This document shows positions 54,410 through 64,000 of a stretch of DNA of 64,000 bases, piece after piece. The number at the start of each line of letters is the position of its first letter. The first letter of the stretch is position 1. The notes below the pieces were generated by a model. That model searched no databases and was not told the DNA's origin. It saw only the letters and a list, made by a program, of their open reading frames with translations. The translations under genes and the position numbers were made by a program. This DNA comes from an uncultured Roseobacter sp. (lineage in GTDB: Bacteria; Pseudomonadota; Alphaproteobacteria; Rhodobacterales; Rhodobacteraceae): assembly GCA_947501635.1 (NCBI GenBank), contig CANMWT010000007.1, forward strand, positions 1 to 64,000. Direction: 5' to 3'.

Positions 54410-56848
54410 ATGACCCGCGATCTTCCCATTGACAGCATCCTGCCTCGCGTCACGCAAACGCTACGGGACGCGGGCCGTCTTGTCCTGCAGGCCCCGCCTG
54501 GTGCAGGGAAAACAACGCGGGTGCCGCTGGCCCTGCTTGAGGCACAAGTCACGAAGGGCCGCATCTTAATGCTGGAGCCGCGCCGGTTGGCCGCGAGAGC
54601 AGCAGCCGAACGGATGGCTGAAACACTGTCAGAGCCGGTGGGGCGCACTGTCGGCTACCGCATGCGTGGAGATGCAAAGATCAGCGACAGGACGCGTATC
54701 GAAGTCATCACAGAAGGCATACTAACGCGCATGCTGCAGGAGCAGCCCGACCTGCCGGACGTGGGCGTGGTGATTTTCGATGAATTCCACGAAAGATCGT
54801 TGAATGCAGACCTTGGCCTCGCGCTGTGTCTCGAAGTGGGTGACGCACTGCGTGACGACCTGTTTATCATGGTGATGTCGGCGACACTGGATGCCGAACC
54901 AGTTGCCGACCTGATGGCCGCGCCTATCCTGACCTCCGAGGGTCGCAGCTTTGAGGTCACGCAGCACTGGCTTGCCAAACCACTGCCCAAAAACCTCAGC
55001 TTTGAACAATCGGTCGCTGATCTCACCTGCACAGCACTGGAAGCCGAAGACGGGAGCGCGCTGATCTTTTTGCCCGGCGAGCGTGAGATTAACCGCACGC
55101 GCGCCCTTCTGGCCCCTTTGATACCCAACGACACAAGCCTGCACGCGCTCTACGGCGCTATGGATTTCAAGGACCAGCGCGCAGCGATCACGCCGGCCAA
55201 ACAGGGACGCAAAGTGGTGCTTGCCACCTCCATTGCCGAAACGTCACTGACCATCGAAGGCATTCGCATCGTGGTGGATGCGGGCCGCGCACGCCGGTCC
55301 GAATATGACCCTTCTTCGGGCATGGCGCGGCTGGTAACAACCCGCGTCTCGCGCGCCGAAGCGACCCAGCGCGCGGGCCGTGCCGGCCGCGTGGCACCTG
55401 GTGCCTGCTACAAGCTTTGGACAAAGGGCGAAGATGGCGCCCTAAGTGCCTTCCCCCCGGCCGAAATAGAGGTGAGCGACCTAACCGGGCTTGTTCTGGA
55501 AACAGCGCTATGGGGCAGCCGACCGCAGGACATGCGGTTTGTGTCCCAGCCCAATCAAGGACGGCTCGACGAGGCGGCGGCCGTTTTGAAAATGCTCGGT
55601 GTGCTGGATGAAAGTGGACGCATCACTACCCATGGCAAAGAGCTTGCCAAGCTTCCTTTGCATCCTCGCCTTGCGCATATGGTGATGAAAGGCGGCTCCA
55701 ACGCGCCCCTGTTGGCCGCTCTTCTGGCCGAGCGTGATATTCTGCGCGGCAGCTCGTGCGATCTTACCTTGCGGTTTGACGCGGCACGCGACCCGCAGAC
55801 CTTTCGGCGCACACAGGGGATTGAGCCGAACCGAGCGGCTCTGTCCCGCGTACGCGACGAGGCCAAAAGGTTGGCGCGCCGCAGCCCGGCGACCGGGCCC
55901 GACACACTTGGAGTGCTCGCAGCACTTGCCTACCCCGACCGCGTCGGGCTGCGCCGGGACACTGTAGCCCCACGTTTTGTGCTGTCCGGCGGCAAAGGGG
56001 CGGTGATGCCTAAAGAAGATGCACTCGCGTCGGCCCGGTTGATCGTGGCCACCGACCTTGACGGCGACCCGCGCGAAGCGCGCATCAGGCAGGCTGTTGC
56101 CATCTCAGAAAAAGACCTCCGCGCCACCTTCGGCGACCAGATCGCATGGCACGACATCTGCGCATGGAGCCGCCGCGACAGCCGGGTAGAAGTCCGACAG
56201 CATGAAAAATTCGGCGCATTGGTGCTGCAAAGCCGCATCTGGCCTGATGCACCCGATGAAGCGATTGCCAAGGCGATGCTGGAGGGCGTGCGGCAACTGG
56301 GCCTGTTGCCCTCGTCCGCCGCCGCACGCCTGATGGCCCGCGCCCAGCTTTTGCACAGCGCGCATCCGGAGTTTCCTGACTTGAGCGAAACATCCCTTAT
56401 GGACAGTCTGGACGAGTGGTTGCTGCCCTTTCTCAATGGCGTGAAAACTGCGGCACAGTGGAAAAGCTTCGACATCCTGCCAGCCCTGCAGGCAAAGCTG
56501 GGGTGGGAGAGGATGCAACAGCTGGACAAGGCCGCACCTGCGCATTTCGAAACACCTTTGGGGCGGCGCGTGCCGATCACCTATGAGGACGACCAGCCCC
56601 GCATCTCGGTGCGGCTACAGGAACTGTTCGGCGTGGCCTCTCATCCGACGGTGGCAGGCCGGCCGCTGCAGGTAACGCTGTTGTCGCCCGCCCAACGCCC
56701 CGTGCAAGTGACCGAAGACCTGCCCGGTTTCTGGCGCAGCTCTTATGCCGACGTGCGCAAGGACATGCGTGGCCGCTATCCCAAGCACCCGTGGCCAGAA
56801 GACCCGACAGTCGCAGACCCGACACTACGTGCCAAGCCGCGCAGCTAG
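54410..56848 (+). CDS. hrpB: ATP-dependent helicase HrpB
   Basis: An 812-residue DEAH/RHA helicase: motif I APPGAGKTTRVPLALLEA, motif II FDEFHERSL, motif III VMSATLDAEPV, motif VI EATQRAGRAGR, and the HrpB-type C-terminal domain. Length is normal for the family. Role in mRNA or stress handling is poorly known. The ATG at 54410 is the family start. Confidence 0.95.
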   Translation: MTRDLPIDSILPRVTQTLRDAGRLVLQAPPGAGKTTRVPLALLEAQVTKGRILMLEPRRLAARAAAERMAETLSEPVGRTVGYRMRGDAKISDRTRIEVITEGILTRMLQEQPDLPDVGVVIFDEFHERSLNADLGLALCLEVGDALRDDLFIMVMSATLDAEPVADLMAAPILTSEGRSFEVTQHWLAKPLPKNLSFEQSVADLTCTALEAEDGSALIFLPGEREINRTRALLAPLIPNDTSLHALYGAMDFKDQRAAITPAKQGRKVVLATSIAETSLTIEGIRIVVDAGRARRSEYDPSSGMARLVTTRVSRAEATQRAGRAGRVAPGACYKLWTKGEDGALSAFPPAEIEVSDLTGLVLETALWGSRPQDMRFVSQPNQGRLDEAAAVLKMLGVLDESGRITTHGKELAKLPLHPRLAHMVMKGGSNAPLLAALLAERDILRGSSCDLTLRFDAARDPQTFRRTQGIEPNRAALSRVRDEAKRLARRSPATGPDTLGVLAALAYPDRVGLRRDTVAPRFVLSGGKGAVMPKEDALASARLIVATDLDGDPREARIRQAVAISEKDLRATFGDQIAWHDICAWSRRDSRVEVRQHEKFGALVLQSRIWPDAPDEAIAKAMLEGVRQLGLLPSSAAARLMARAQLLHSAHPEFPDLSETSLMDSLDEWLLPFLNGVKTAAQWKSFDILPALQAKLGWERMQQLDKAAPAHFETPLGRRVPITYEDDQPRISVRLQELFGVASHPTVAGRPLQVTLLSPAQRPVQVTEDLPGFWRSSYADVRKDMRGRYPKHPWPEDPTVADPTLRAKPRS

Positions 56849-56852
56849 TCCC

Positions 56853-57779
56853 CTAGACATCAAGACACCAGCGCATGATCGCTTTTTGCGCATGTAACCG
56901 GTTTTCAGCCTCGTCAAAAATCACCGAATGCGGCCCGTCCATGACCTCGGACGTTGCTTCATCGTCGCGGTGGGCCGGCAGGCAGTGCATGAACAACGCA
57001 TCCGGTTTCGCCCGAGACATCAACTGCGCGTCCACGCGATATGGGCGCAACTGATTGTGGCGACGCTCGCGGGCGGACTGGGCATCATGCATCGACACCC
57101 AGGTATCGGTTACGACCAGATCGGCCCCCTCCACCGCCTTGAGAGGGTCGCGTTCAATTGTCACTGTGACCCCTTTGGAGCGGGCAAGATCTACAAACTC
57201 CTGCTCGGGGTCCAGCGTCGGTGGCCCGGTGAAGGTCAGATCAAAACCGAACTGCCCCGCGGCATGCAGAAAAGACGCGCACACATTGTTACCATCGCCC
57301 GACCACACGACTTTTTTGCCGCGGATCGGGCCTCGGTGTTCTTCGAAGGTCAGGACGTCCGCCATGATCTGGCAGGGGTGCGTGCGATCGGTCAGACCGT
57401 TGATCACCGGCACTGTCGCAAACTCCGCCATTTCTGTCAGGACGGCCTCGTCAAAGGTGCGTATCATGATGAGATCGACATAGCGGCTGAGCACGCGCGC
57501 GGTGTCTGCGATCGTCTCGCCATGACCAAGCTGCATGTCCGAACCTGACAGGACCATCGTCTGCCCGCCCATCTGCCGCACACCTACATCAAATGACACA
57601 CGCGTCCGCGTTGACGGTTTCTCGAAGATCAGCGCAACCATCCGGTCCTGCAGAGGAGTTTCGTCATCGCGTGCGCCGCGTGGACGGCCGCTGCGCTCCT
57701 GCTTCATGCGCGCAGCATGGTCTATGATATGCCTAAGATCGGCGGGTTGGGTCCGGTGAATGTCTAAAAAGTGGTTCAT
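56853..57779 (-). CDS. argF: Ornithine carbamoyltransferase
   Basis: A 308-residue OTCase: carbamoyl phosphate site [25 protein letters not shown], ornithine-side DTWVSMHD, and [12 protein letters not shown]. Makes citrulline from ornithine and carbamoyl phosphate in arginine synthesis. It lies downstream of argD on the same strand, 52 bases apart, probably one operon. Confidence 0.96.
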   Translation of the reverse strand: MNHFLDIHRTQPADLRHIIDHAARMKQERSGRPRGARDDETPLQDRMVALIFEKPSTRTRVSFDVGVRQMGGQTMVLSGSDMQLGHGETIADTARVLSRYVDLIMIRTFDEAVLTEMAEFATVPVINGLTDRTHPCQIMADVLTFEEHRGPIRGKKVVWSGDGNNVCASFLHAAGQFGFDLTFTGPPTLDPEQEFVDLARSKGVTVTIERDPLKAVEGADLVVTDTWVSMHDAQSARERRHNQLRPYRVDAQLMSRAKPDALFMHCLPAHRDDEATSEVMDGPHSVIFDEAENRLHAQKAIMRWCLDV

Positions 57780-57831
57780 ATCGAAGTGTTCTTTTTTGTG
57801 TCACGCAAGCGGGACCTGCGCGGATAGAGGA

Positions 57832-59007
57832 TCAGGAGGTTTCCAGAGAGGAGGCCGAGGCCTCGAGACGATCTACAGCCTCGGCAATCTCGGCGTCTGT
57901 GATAGTCAGCGGCGGCAACAGGCGCACGACATTGTCGGCAGCGGGAACCGTCAGCAGAAGCTGTGCGTAGCCACTCTGCACCACGTCGGTGTTTGGCACC
58001 TTACACTTGATACCCAACATCAGACCCGCCCCGCGCACGCTGTCGAACACATCCGGATGCGACGCCACCAGCCCTTCCAGTTTTTGGCGCATCAGGGCCC
58101 CTTTGCGGGCTACCTCGGCCAGAAACGCAGGATCGGACACGTGATCAATTACTGCGCAGCCAACGGCACATCCCAGCGGGTTGCCGCCATAGGTGGAGCC
58201 ATGCGTGCCCAGCCCCATACCGCTGGCCGCCTCTTCCGTGGCCAGAACGGCACCGATGGGAAATCCGCCGCCGATCCCTTTGGCGACCATCATGATGTCA
58301 GGTGTGACACCCGCCCATTCATGCGCAAAAAGCTTGCCCGTGCGTCCGACGCCGCATTGCACCTCGTCAAAGATCAGCAAAATGCCGTGCGTGTCGCACA
58401 GCTCACGCAAACCTTTCAGGCATTGGTCGGGCACCGGACGGATACCGCCCTCCCCCTGCACCGGTTCGATGATGATTGCCGCTGTTTGGTCTGAGACAGC
58501 CGCTGTCAGCGCATCGTGATCACCAAATTCCAGATGCTTAAAGCCCGGCAGCAACGGGCCAAAGCCCTTGGTCATTTTTTCAGAGCCCGCAGCGGCAATC
58601 CCCGCTGATGAACGTCCGTGGAATGATCCCGTGAAAGCCAGAATTTCAGACCGCTCCGGTTGGCCTTTCTCGTGCCAGTATTTGCGCGCCATCTTTACCG
58701 CTAATTCACAGGCCTCTGTGCCCGAGTTGGTAAAGAAAACGGTATCCGCAAAACTCTGGTCGCACAGTTTGTCGGCGAGCATTTGCTGCTTGGGGATCTG
58801 ATAAAGGTTCGACGTATGCCAGAGCTCGCCCGCCTGTTCGGTAAGTGCAGCCACCAGTTTGGGGTGCGCATGGCCCAGTGCCGTCACCGCGATGCCTGCC
58901 GCCAGATCAAGAAAACGTCGCCCGTCTGCCTCGATCAACCATGAACCTTCGCCTTTCACAAAGCTCAGAGGGGCGCGGGCGTAAGTCGGCAGTAGTGTCG
59001 GGATCAT
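57832..59007 (-). CDS. argD: Acetylornithine aminotransferase
   Basis: A 391-residue PLP enzyme of class III aminotransferases: TNSGTEACELAVKMAR, LIFDEVQCGVGRTG, PLP Lys in MMVAKGIGGGFPIGA, and HGSTYGGNPLGCAVG. Converts N-acetylglutamate semialdehyde to N-acetylornithine, and succinyl-diaminopimelate in some bacteria. Upstream of argF. Confidence 0.95.
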   Translation of the reverse strand: MIPTLLPTYARAPLSFVKGEGSWLIEADGRRFLDLAAGIAVTALGHAHPKLVAALTEQAGELWHTSNLYQIPKQQMLADKLCDQSFADTVFFTNSGTEACELAVKMARKYWHEKGQPERSEILAFTGSFHGRSSAGIAAAGSEKMTKGFGPLLPGFKHLEFGDHDALTAAVSDQTAAIIIEPVQGEGGIRPVPDQCLKGLRELCDTHGILLIFDEVQCGVGRTGKLFAHEWAGVTPDIMMVAKGIGGGFPIGAVLATEEAASGMGLGTHGSTYGGNPLGCAVGCAVIDHVSDPAFLAEVARKGALMRQKLEGLVASHPDVFDSVRGAGLMLGIKCKVPNTDVVQSGYAQLLLTVPAADNVVRLLPPLTITDAEIAEAVDRLEASASSLETS

Positions 59008-59403
59008 CGGATCGTCCTTAGCAAAAGTCGCAAGCCAGAACGCAAAACGTGCATGAGCCTGCAGACGGGGTCAACATTGTTTCTTGGGTTTCGGAGAGTT
59101 GGGAGCACGTGAAATTGCACGCGTGACGACAGGCCGCACAGGGCAGCAGGCACTTAGCGTCGTCGGTTCTTGCGTATGGTCATAGCAATACTCATGCGAT
59201 GCCTCTACGCGAGCTTGTCCCGAATGCAAAGGCTTTTTTGTATCCGCGTGCAGTGATGCCGCCTGAGCATGCGCCAAAACCCGCTTCTTTGCTTGATGCA
59301 CGTTCACCGCTTGTATCTCCCCTGCCAGTGCTTAAAATAGAGGCCTGACGCGATGGGTGGCGGTCCTGATGATATGGACCGCCTTTTGATTAGGGATTTG
59401 CTG
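59008..59403. other. Intergenic region between argD and gcrA
   Basis: About 400 bases. It includes a possible minus-strand small gene (59071-59307) and the gcrA promoter. Otherwise nothing recognised. Confidence 0.45.
59071..59307 (-). CDS. Possible small protein, 78 residues
   Basis: A GTG start at 59307 has GGGGAG 9 bases upstream. The sequence (VHQAKKRVLAHAQAASLHAD start, then SACCPVRPVVTRAI) is basic and has three Cys. No family known; divergent from gcrA. Low confidence. Confidence 0.35.
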   Translation of the reverse strand: MNVHQAKKRVLAHAQAASLHADTKKPLHSGQARVEASHEYCYDHTQEPTTLSACCPVRPVVTRAISRAPNSPKPKKQC

Positions 59404-59967
59404 ATGTCTTGGACAGACGACCGGGTTGAATTGCTCAAAAAAATGTGGGGCGAAGGCCAATCCGCCAGCCAGATTGCAAAAGAACTGGGCGGTGTGACCC
59501 GAAATGCTGTCATCGGCAAGGTGCACCGACTGGGCCTGTCCAACCGCGCCACGTCCACGACAAAGGCCGAGGCCAAACCGAAAGCGGCCCCGAAAGCAGA
59601 AGCCAAGGCCAAGCCTGCGTCAAAGCCTGCCGAACCCGCACCAAAGACAGAGACTGCGCCACCAGCGCCGAAACCGATTGCTGCGCGCAAGCAAATCATT
59701 CCTGCCGGGCAACCGCTGCCACCGCAGCCCTCGGCAAATGAAATCAGCCCCGAGGCGCTCGCGAAAGTGTCCGCAATCGAAAAGAAGGCAAAGAAGCTGT
59801 CTCTGATGGAGCTGACAGAACGCACCTGCAAATGGCCCGTGGGCGACCCCGCAACCGAAGACTTCTGGTTCTGCGGCTTGCCGGTACAACAAGGCAAGCC
59901 CTACTGCGAAGCCCATGTCGGCGTCGCGTTCCAGCCCATGTCATCGCGGCGGGACCGTCGCAGGTAA
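59404..59967 (+). CDS. gcrA: GcrA cell cycle regulator
   Basis: A 187-residue GcrA: MSWTDDRVELLKKMWGEGQS and GGVTRNAVIGKVHRLGLSNR form the DNA-binding part. A long Ala/Lys/Pro-rich linker follows, then the C-terminal RTCKWPVGDP and FWFCGLPVQQGKPYCEAH that contacts sigma70. Activates genes with methylated GANTC promoters in alphaproteobacteria. The ATG at 59404 is the family start. Confidence 0.95.
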   Translation: MSWTDDRVELLKKMWGEGQSASQIAKELGGVTRNAVIGKVHRLGLSNRATSTTKAEAKPKAAPKAEAKAKPASKPAEPAPKTETAPPAPKPIAARKQIIPAGQPLPPQPSANEISPEALAKVSAIEKKAKKLSLMELTERTCKWPVGDPATEDFWFCGLPVQQGKPYCEAHVGVAFQPMSSRRDRRR

Positions 59968-60080
59968 AGGCCCGTGCCTGCGGGCAGCGCTGAAACATCT
60001 GCAAACGCAAAGGTGAGTTGCACCCGCCACACCATCCGGTATGACCCGTTGCCAGACATTCAAGCAAAGGGTGCCGGCCC

Positions 60081-61703
60081 ATGACAAACAGTGACTTCAT
60101 ACGTGCAGCCGACGCTCTGGCGCAGCGCCTTTATGCGGCAGGGTGTCGTCATGCCTTCGGAATGCCCGGCGGCGAAGTGCTGACACTGGTCGATGCGCTT
60201 GAAGCAGCTGGTATTACCTTTGTTTTGGCCAAACACGAAAATGCGGCGGCCTTCATGGCGGAAGGCGTCTACCACAGGACGGGCGCGCCGGGCATTCTTG
60301 TGGCTACTGTCGGACCGGGCGCTTTGAACGGTGTAAACGCCGTGGCCAACGCCCATCAGGACCGTGTTCCTCTGATTGTACTGGCCGGCGCTGTCGATGC
60401 GGACGAAGCGCAAACCTACACCCATCAGGTGCTCGACCAGCAAGCAGTCTTCAGGCCGATTACCAAGGCAAGTTTCGCGTTGGTGCCGGGCGCGGCACAT
60501 GTCATTGCGGACAAAGCTGTGGCCATCGCGACCGAAGGACGCCCGGGCCCGGTGCATATCGATGTGCCGATTTCGGTGGCAGACGCCCAAGTTCCCGCTG
60601 CAGCGCCGCCGGCACGCGCGCACGCTGCGCGCACCGCACCGGCTGGCGATGACCTGAAAACAGCGCGGCGCTGGCTTGCAGAGGCGACGCGTCCACTGCT
60701 GGTCGTTGGCGTGGACGCGATGAACGAGCAGTCAGGCGATGCGCTGACCGCTTTTGCCGAAAAATACGGCGCGCCGGTCGTTACGACCTACAAAGCGAAG
60801 GGGCTGATATCAGAAGATCACCCGCTGGCGTTGGGTGGTGCCGGGCTGTCGCCTTTGGCCGACAGGCACCTGATGCCACTGGTACAGGCCGCAGACCTTA
60901 TCATTTGCGTCGGATACGACCCGATCGAAATGCGAACTGGCTGGCGGGATGCGTGGCTGCCCGACCGGCAAAGGGTGATCGACATCACTGCAGAGCCAAA
61001 CCACCACTACATGCACCAATCAACGCTCAACATAATTGCGCACAGCGCCGCATCGCTTGTGGCGATGTCGGACGGCATTTCTGGTCAAGCCACCTGGCCC
61101 GACGACGCGCCCACAAAAACCAAAGCGGCACTTTCTGAGGCCTTTCCGCGCACTGACAACTGGGGCCCTGCCGCCATCATCGACTGCTGTCGCGAAACAC
61201 TGCCGCCCGATACAATTGCAACGGCTGACAGCGGCGCGCACCGCATTCTGCTCAGCCAGATGTGGCAGTGCTATGAGCCGCGCGGTCTTTTGCAATCTTC
61301 TGCACTTTGCACGATGGGATGTGCGGTTCCGCTTGCGATGGGCGCCAAACTTGCCGCGCCCGACCGTCCGGTTGTCTCCTTTTCCGGCGACGCCGGTTTT
61401 TTGATGGTTGCAGGAGAGCTTGCGACAGCCGCTGAACTGGGGTTGCGCACTGTCTTTGTGGTTTTTGTCGATGCGTCGCTCTCCCTTATCGAACTCAAGC
61501 AACGCTCGCGCCAGCTGCGCAATGCTGGCGTGGATTTCGCGACCCACGACTTTGCCGCGATGGGCCGCGCCTTCGGAGGGGCTGGCGTGGATGTGCGCAG
61601 CCGCGACGACCTATCCGCAGCTTTGCAAAACGCCCTCTCCGCAGATACCTTTACCGTGATCGCAGCCCATATCGAACGGGGGGCCTATGACGGGCGCATC
61701 TGA
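60081..61703 (+). CDS. Thiamine pyrophosphate-dependent enzyme, acetolactate-synthase fold
   Basis: A 540-residue TPP enzyme of the acetohydroxyacid synthase/oxalyl-CoA decarboxylase class: catalytic Glu in LAKHENAAAFMAEG, TVGPGALNGVNAVA, VPLIVLAGAVD, and TPP motif GDAGFLMVAGELATAAEL. The usual Asn-Asn after it is replaced by FVDASLSLIELKQ, as in some 2-oxoacid decarboxylase-like members. The stop overlaps the CoA-transferase start by 17 bases, so the two act together; oxalyl-CoA or another 2-oxoacyl substrate is a guess. Confidence 0.88.
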   Translation: MTNSDFIRAADALAQRLYAAGCRHAFGMPGGEVLTLVDALEAAGITFVLAKHENAAAFMAEGVYHRTGAPGILVATVGPGALNGVNAVANAHQDRVPLIVLAGAVDADEAQTYTHQVLDQQAVFRPITKASFALVPGAAHVIADKAVAIATEGRPGPVHIDVPISVADAQVPAAAPPARAHAARTAPAGDDLKTARRWLAEATRPLLVVGVDAMNEQSGDALTAFAEKYGAPVVTTYKAKGLISEDHPLALGGAGLSPLADRHLMPLVQAADLIICVGYDPIEMRTGWRDAWLPDRQRVIDITAEPNHHYMHQSTLNIIAHSAASLVAMSDGISGQATWPDDAPTKTKAALSEAFPRTDNWGPAAIIDCCRETLPPDTIATADSGAHRILLSQMWQCYEPRGLLQSSALCTMGCAVPLAMGAKLAAPDRPVVSFSGDAGFLMVAGELATAAELGLRTVFVVFVDASLSLIELKQRSRQLRNAGVDFATHDFAAMGRAFGGAGVDVRSRDDLSAALQNALSADTFTVIAAHIERGAYDGRI

Positions 61704-62898
61704 GACGTCGCCACAAGCGCTTGAAGGGCTGGTCGTTCTGGACCTGAGCCGCATTCTCGCAGGCCCCACGGCAACCCAGTTGCTGGGTGATTTCGGCGCG
61801 ACGGTCCTGAAGGTGGAAAATCCGAAAACCGGCGGTGACGACACGCGCAGTTGGGGCCCGAATTATGCTTTGGACAAAAGCGGCGCACGCACCGATCTTT
61901 CTGCCTATTTCATGGCCGCAAACCGCAACAAACAGTCGATCGCGATCGATCTGTCGACAGAAGACGGGCAAGCGACGGTCCGCAAGCTGGCCGCGCGCGC
62001 GGATGTTGTGATCGAAAATTACAAACCCGGCGGCCTTAAGAAATACGGACTTGGTCACGAAACGCTCTGCGCCGCGCACCCGGGCCTTGTGTACTGCTCG
62101 ATCTCCGGCTTTGGCCAGACAGGCCCCAACCGTGACCAGCCCGGTTATGATCTGATGGCACAGGGCTATGGCGGGATAATGTCGTTAACTGGATCACCGG
62201 AAGGCCCGCCAATGAAAGTCGGTGTTGGCATTGCGGATGTGATGTGCGGCATGTACGCGACAATCGGTATTCTTGCAGCGTTGCGCCACCGCGATGCGAC
62301 CGGCGAGGGTCAGCATATTGATCTGTCGTTGGTCGATGCACAGATGGCGTGGCTTATCAATGAAGGTACTAACTTTCTAACATCGGGGCAGCTGCCCAAG
62401 CGCCGTGGCAACGCGCACCCCAATATCGTTCCGTACGAAGCTTTCGCCTGCAGCGATGGTCACATTTTGATTGCGGTTGGAAATGACGCTCAGTTCAAAC
62501 GCTTTTGCGACGCGATAGATATCGCGCACCTGGGATCGGACCCAAGGTTTGCCACCAATCTGGACCGGATCGCACACCGCGAAACGTTGATCCCGCAGAT
62601 CAGCGCGCGCTTGGCCAGCCTGCCCAAGAAGGACGCGATCGCACGGCTGCAAGCGGTCAAAGTGCCGGTGGGTCCGATACACACCGTTGCTGAAGCGCTT
62701 GAGAGCGATCAGGCAAAAGCCCGTGAAACAGTCGTCGAGGTTGCGCATCCCGATGTGGCGGACGGGCATGTCAAGCTTTTGGCCAATCCACTGAAACTAT
62801 CGCGCACACCCGTGCGCTACCGCTCCGCACCGCCGCGTTTCGGTCAGGATACCCAAGCGGTTTTGGACAGTTTGCACACCGAAAGCGACGAGGTCTGA
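61687..62898 (+). CDS. CaiB/BaiF-family CoA-transferase
   Basis: A 403-residue class III CoA-transferase: VLDLSRILAGPTATQLLGDF, KVENPKTGGDDTR, ADVVIENYKPGGLKKYGL, and MTGSPEGPP-like LTGSPEGPPMKVGVG. The catalytic Asp is in the KVEN...D region. Moves CoA between organic acids. Overlaps the TPP enzyme gene by 17 bases. Confidence 0.92.
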   Translation: MTGASETSPQALEGLVVLDLSRILAGPTATQLLGDFGATVLKVENPKTGGDDTRSWGPNYALDKSGARTDLSAYFMAANRNKQSIAIDLSTEDGQATVRKLAARADVVIENYKPGGLKKYGLGHETLCAAHPGLVYCSISGFGQTGPNRDQPGYDLMAQGYGGIMSLTGSPEGPPMKVGVGIADVMCGMYATIGILAALRHRDATGEGQHIDLSLVDAQMAWLINEGTNFLTSGQLPKRRGNAHPNIVPYEAFACSDGHILIAVGNDAQFKRFCDAIDIAHLGSDPRFATNLDRIAHRETLIPQISARLASLPKKDAIARLQAVKVPVGPIHTVAEALESDQAKARETVVEVAHPDVADGHVKLLANPLKLSRTPVRYRSAPPRFGQDTQAVLDSLHTESDEV

Positions 62899-62994
62899 AA
62901 CTTTACCGCCGTTTTGCCCCGGCGTCGGCCACTAACAACACTGCTGAGCAGCCGAAAACGTGAAATATTAAGCGATTTCAAACACACGCAATCA

Positions 62995-63020
62995 CGTTGG
63001 CGTGTAACGCCCCGCCAACG
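62995..63020 (+). terminator. Hairpin after CoA-transferase gene
   Basis: CGTTGGCG and CGCCAACG pair perfectly over a 10-base loop, about 100 bases after the stop. No U-run, so termination is uncertain. Confidence 0.4.
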
Positions 63021-63073
63021 CCTATCTCAACGCGCATATTGCGGTAAACGTAGTCAACGTTTGCGAAAAGGTA

Positions 63074-64000
63074 TGCCCAATATGATGTTCGATCTCTGCC
63101 AAAGTCCTGTTTCTCTGTCGCAAAAACAGAGCTTGTCGGAATGGAACAGTATGATACGCGCCTTTCTGGCGCATGGCACGGCAACACCGCTACACCTGGG
63201 CGCAGTGCTGACGGCGGAACCTGATTTCGCGATGGGACACACGGCACGCGGCCTTTTTTCGCTGATGATGGGGCGCAAGGAACTGGTCGTCACAGCGCAA
63301 GAGGCACTAAGCGCCGCGAAGAAAGCGCGTGGTGGTGCTGCAGTCACCCGCCGCGAAGTGCTCTGGATAGAGGCGTTGGAACACTGGCTTGCGCGCAACC
63401 CGGCGGGCGCCGTTTCTGCCATGGAAGAAGTGCTGTCAGCGCACCCCGCTGACACGCTCTCGGCCAAGGTCAGCCATGCGATCCGGTTCATTCTGGGGGA
63501 TGTCAAGGGAATGCGCATGTCGATCGAACGCGTGCTGCCCGCACATGACGGCGCGCATGCGCTGCGCGGTTTCGCGCTCGGATGCCATGCCTTCACGCTC
63601 GAAGAAACGGGCGATTACCATGCCGCGGAAAGTGCCGGGCGCGCTGGTCTGGAGTTGACCTCGGATGACGCTTGGGGCCTGCATGCCGTGGCCCATGTCT
63701 TTGACATGACCGCCCGACCGGATCTGGGCATAGACCTTATCGAAACGCACTGCTCTGCCTGGGATCACTGCAACAATTTCCGTTATCACGTCTGGTGGCA
63801 CAAAGCGCTGTTGCACATGGATCGCGGTGAATTTGATGTGGCGCTCGGGCTTTATGACGCTCAGATCCGCGCCGACAAGACGGATGATTACCGCGACATT
63901 TCCAACGCGACCTCGCTGCTGGTACGGCTCGAACTGGAAGGGTTGAACGTTGGCGCGCGATGGGAAGAGCTGGCCGATCTGGCCCGAAAACGCACCGATG
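63074..64000 (+). CDS. TTC38-like tetratricopeptide repeat protein (3' end outside window)
   Basis: At least 309 residues, cut by the right edge. Features of the TTC38 family are seen: FALGCHAFTLEETGDYHAAE, then DDAWGLHAVAHVFDMTARPD and FRYHVWWHKALLHMDRGEF, ending in LYDAQIR and SLLVRLELEGLNVGARW. Helical repeat scaffold; function not known in bacteria. ATG at 63074 or 63083; the second has better spacing to AAAAGG. Confidence 0.85.

Overview
The window looks like a chromosomal segment of a marine alphaproteobacterium of the Rhodobacterales (Roseobacter group). The evidence is the GcrA cell-cycle regulator, the order infA-maf-RNase E/G-yacG-tRNA-Phe, LysR-controlled ABC uptake operons, a CIRCE-controlled groESL and the GC-rich codon use. 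The species cannot be named from sequence alone.

Layout. 1-4957 (-): the N-terminal 1650 or so residues of a giant RTX (Ca2+-binding nonapeptide) protein that runs off the left edge. 5366-16180: a nitrogen-compound scavenging region. It holds a DUF1989 protein, a phosphoribosyltransferase/BtpA pair, a LysR regulator, a PotABCD-type ABC importer, a polysaccharide-deacetylase-fold hydrolase, a yeast-type cytosine deaminase, a glycine-amidinotransferase homologue and a zinc alcohol dehydrogenase. 17129-21946: one tightly overlapping operon for a complex-II-like enzyme (Fe-S subunit, two membrane anchors, flavoprotein) plus a two-subunit class I fumarase. The flavoprotein has Cys where succinate dehydrogenase attaches FAD to His. 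22379-25635: two LysR regulators and an FkbM methyltransferase. 25729-31960: a cyanate module with an NrtABD-type importer, cyanase, a DUF1348 protein and a divergent NtrC-family regulator that has lost its GAFTGA loop. A 31-bp palindrome lies between the regulator and the importer.

32047-47811 is probably a decayed genomic island in the 3' end of the tRNA-Phe gene. The intact tRNA lies at 47812-47886, and a degenerate directly repeated copy of its 3' half and downstream flank lies at about 32047-32136. No integrase remains. The cargo is mostly small proteins of unknown function, several joined by ATGA overlaps, plus a Crp/Fnr regulator, a transglutaminase-like protein, a groESL copy under a CIRCE element, an EF-hand protein, an SPW membrane protein, a Tat-exported SDR and a broken second SDR.

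47812-64000 is ordinary core genome: tRNA-Phe, yacG, RNase E/G, maf, infA, a nitrilase-family hydrolase, sirtuin, PCu(A)C copper chaperone, rpmB, meaB, hrpB, argF, argD, gcrA, a TPP enzyme overlapping a CaiB/BaiF CoA-transferase, and a TTC38-like TPR protein cut by the right edge.

All functions are read from motifs and remembered family features. No database search was run.
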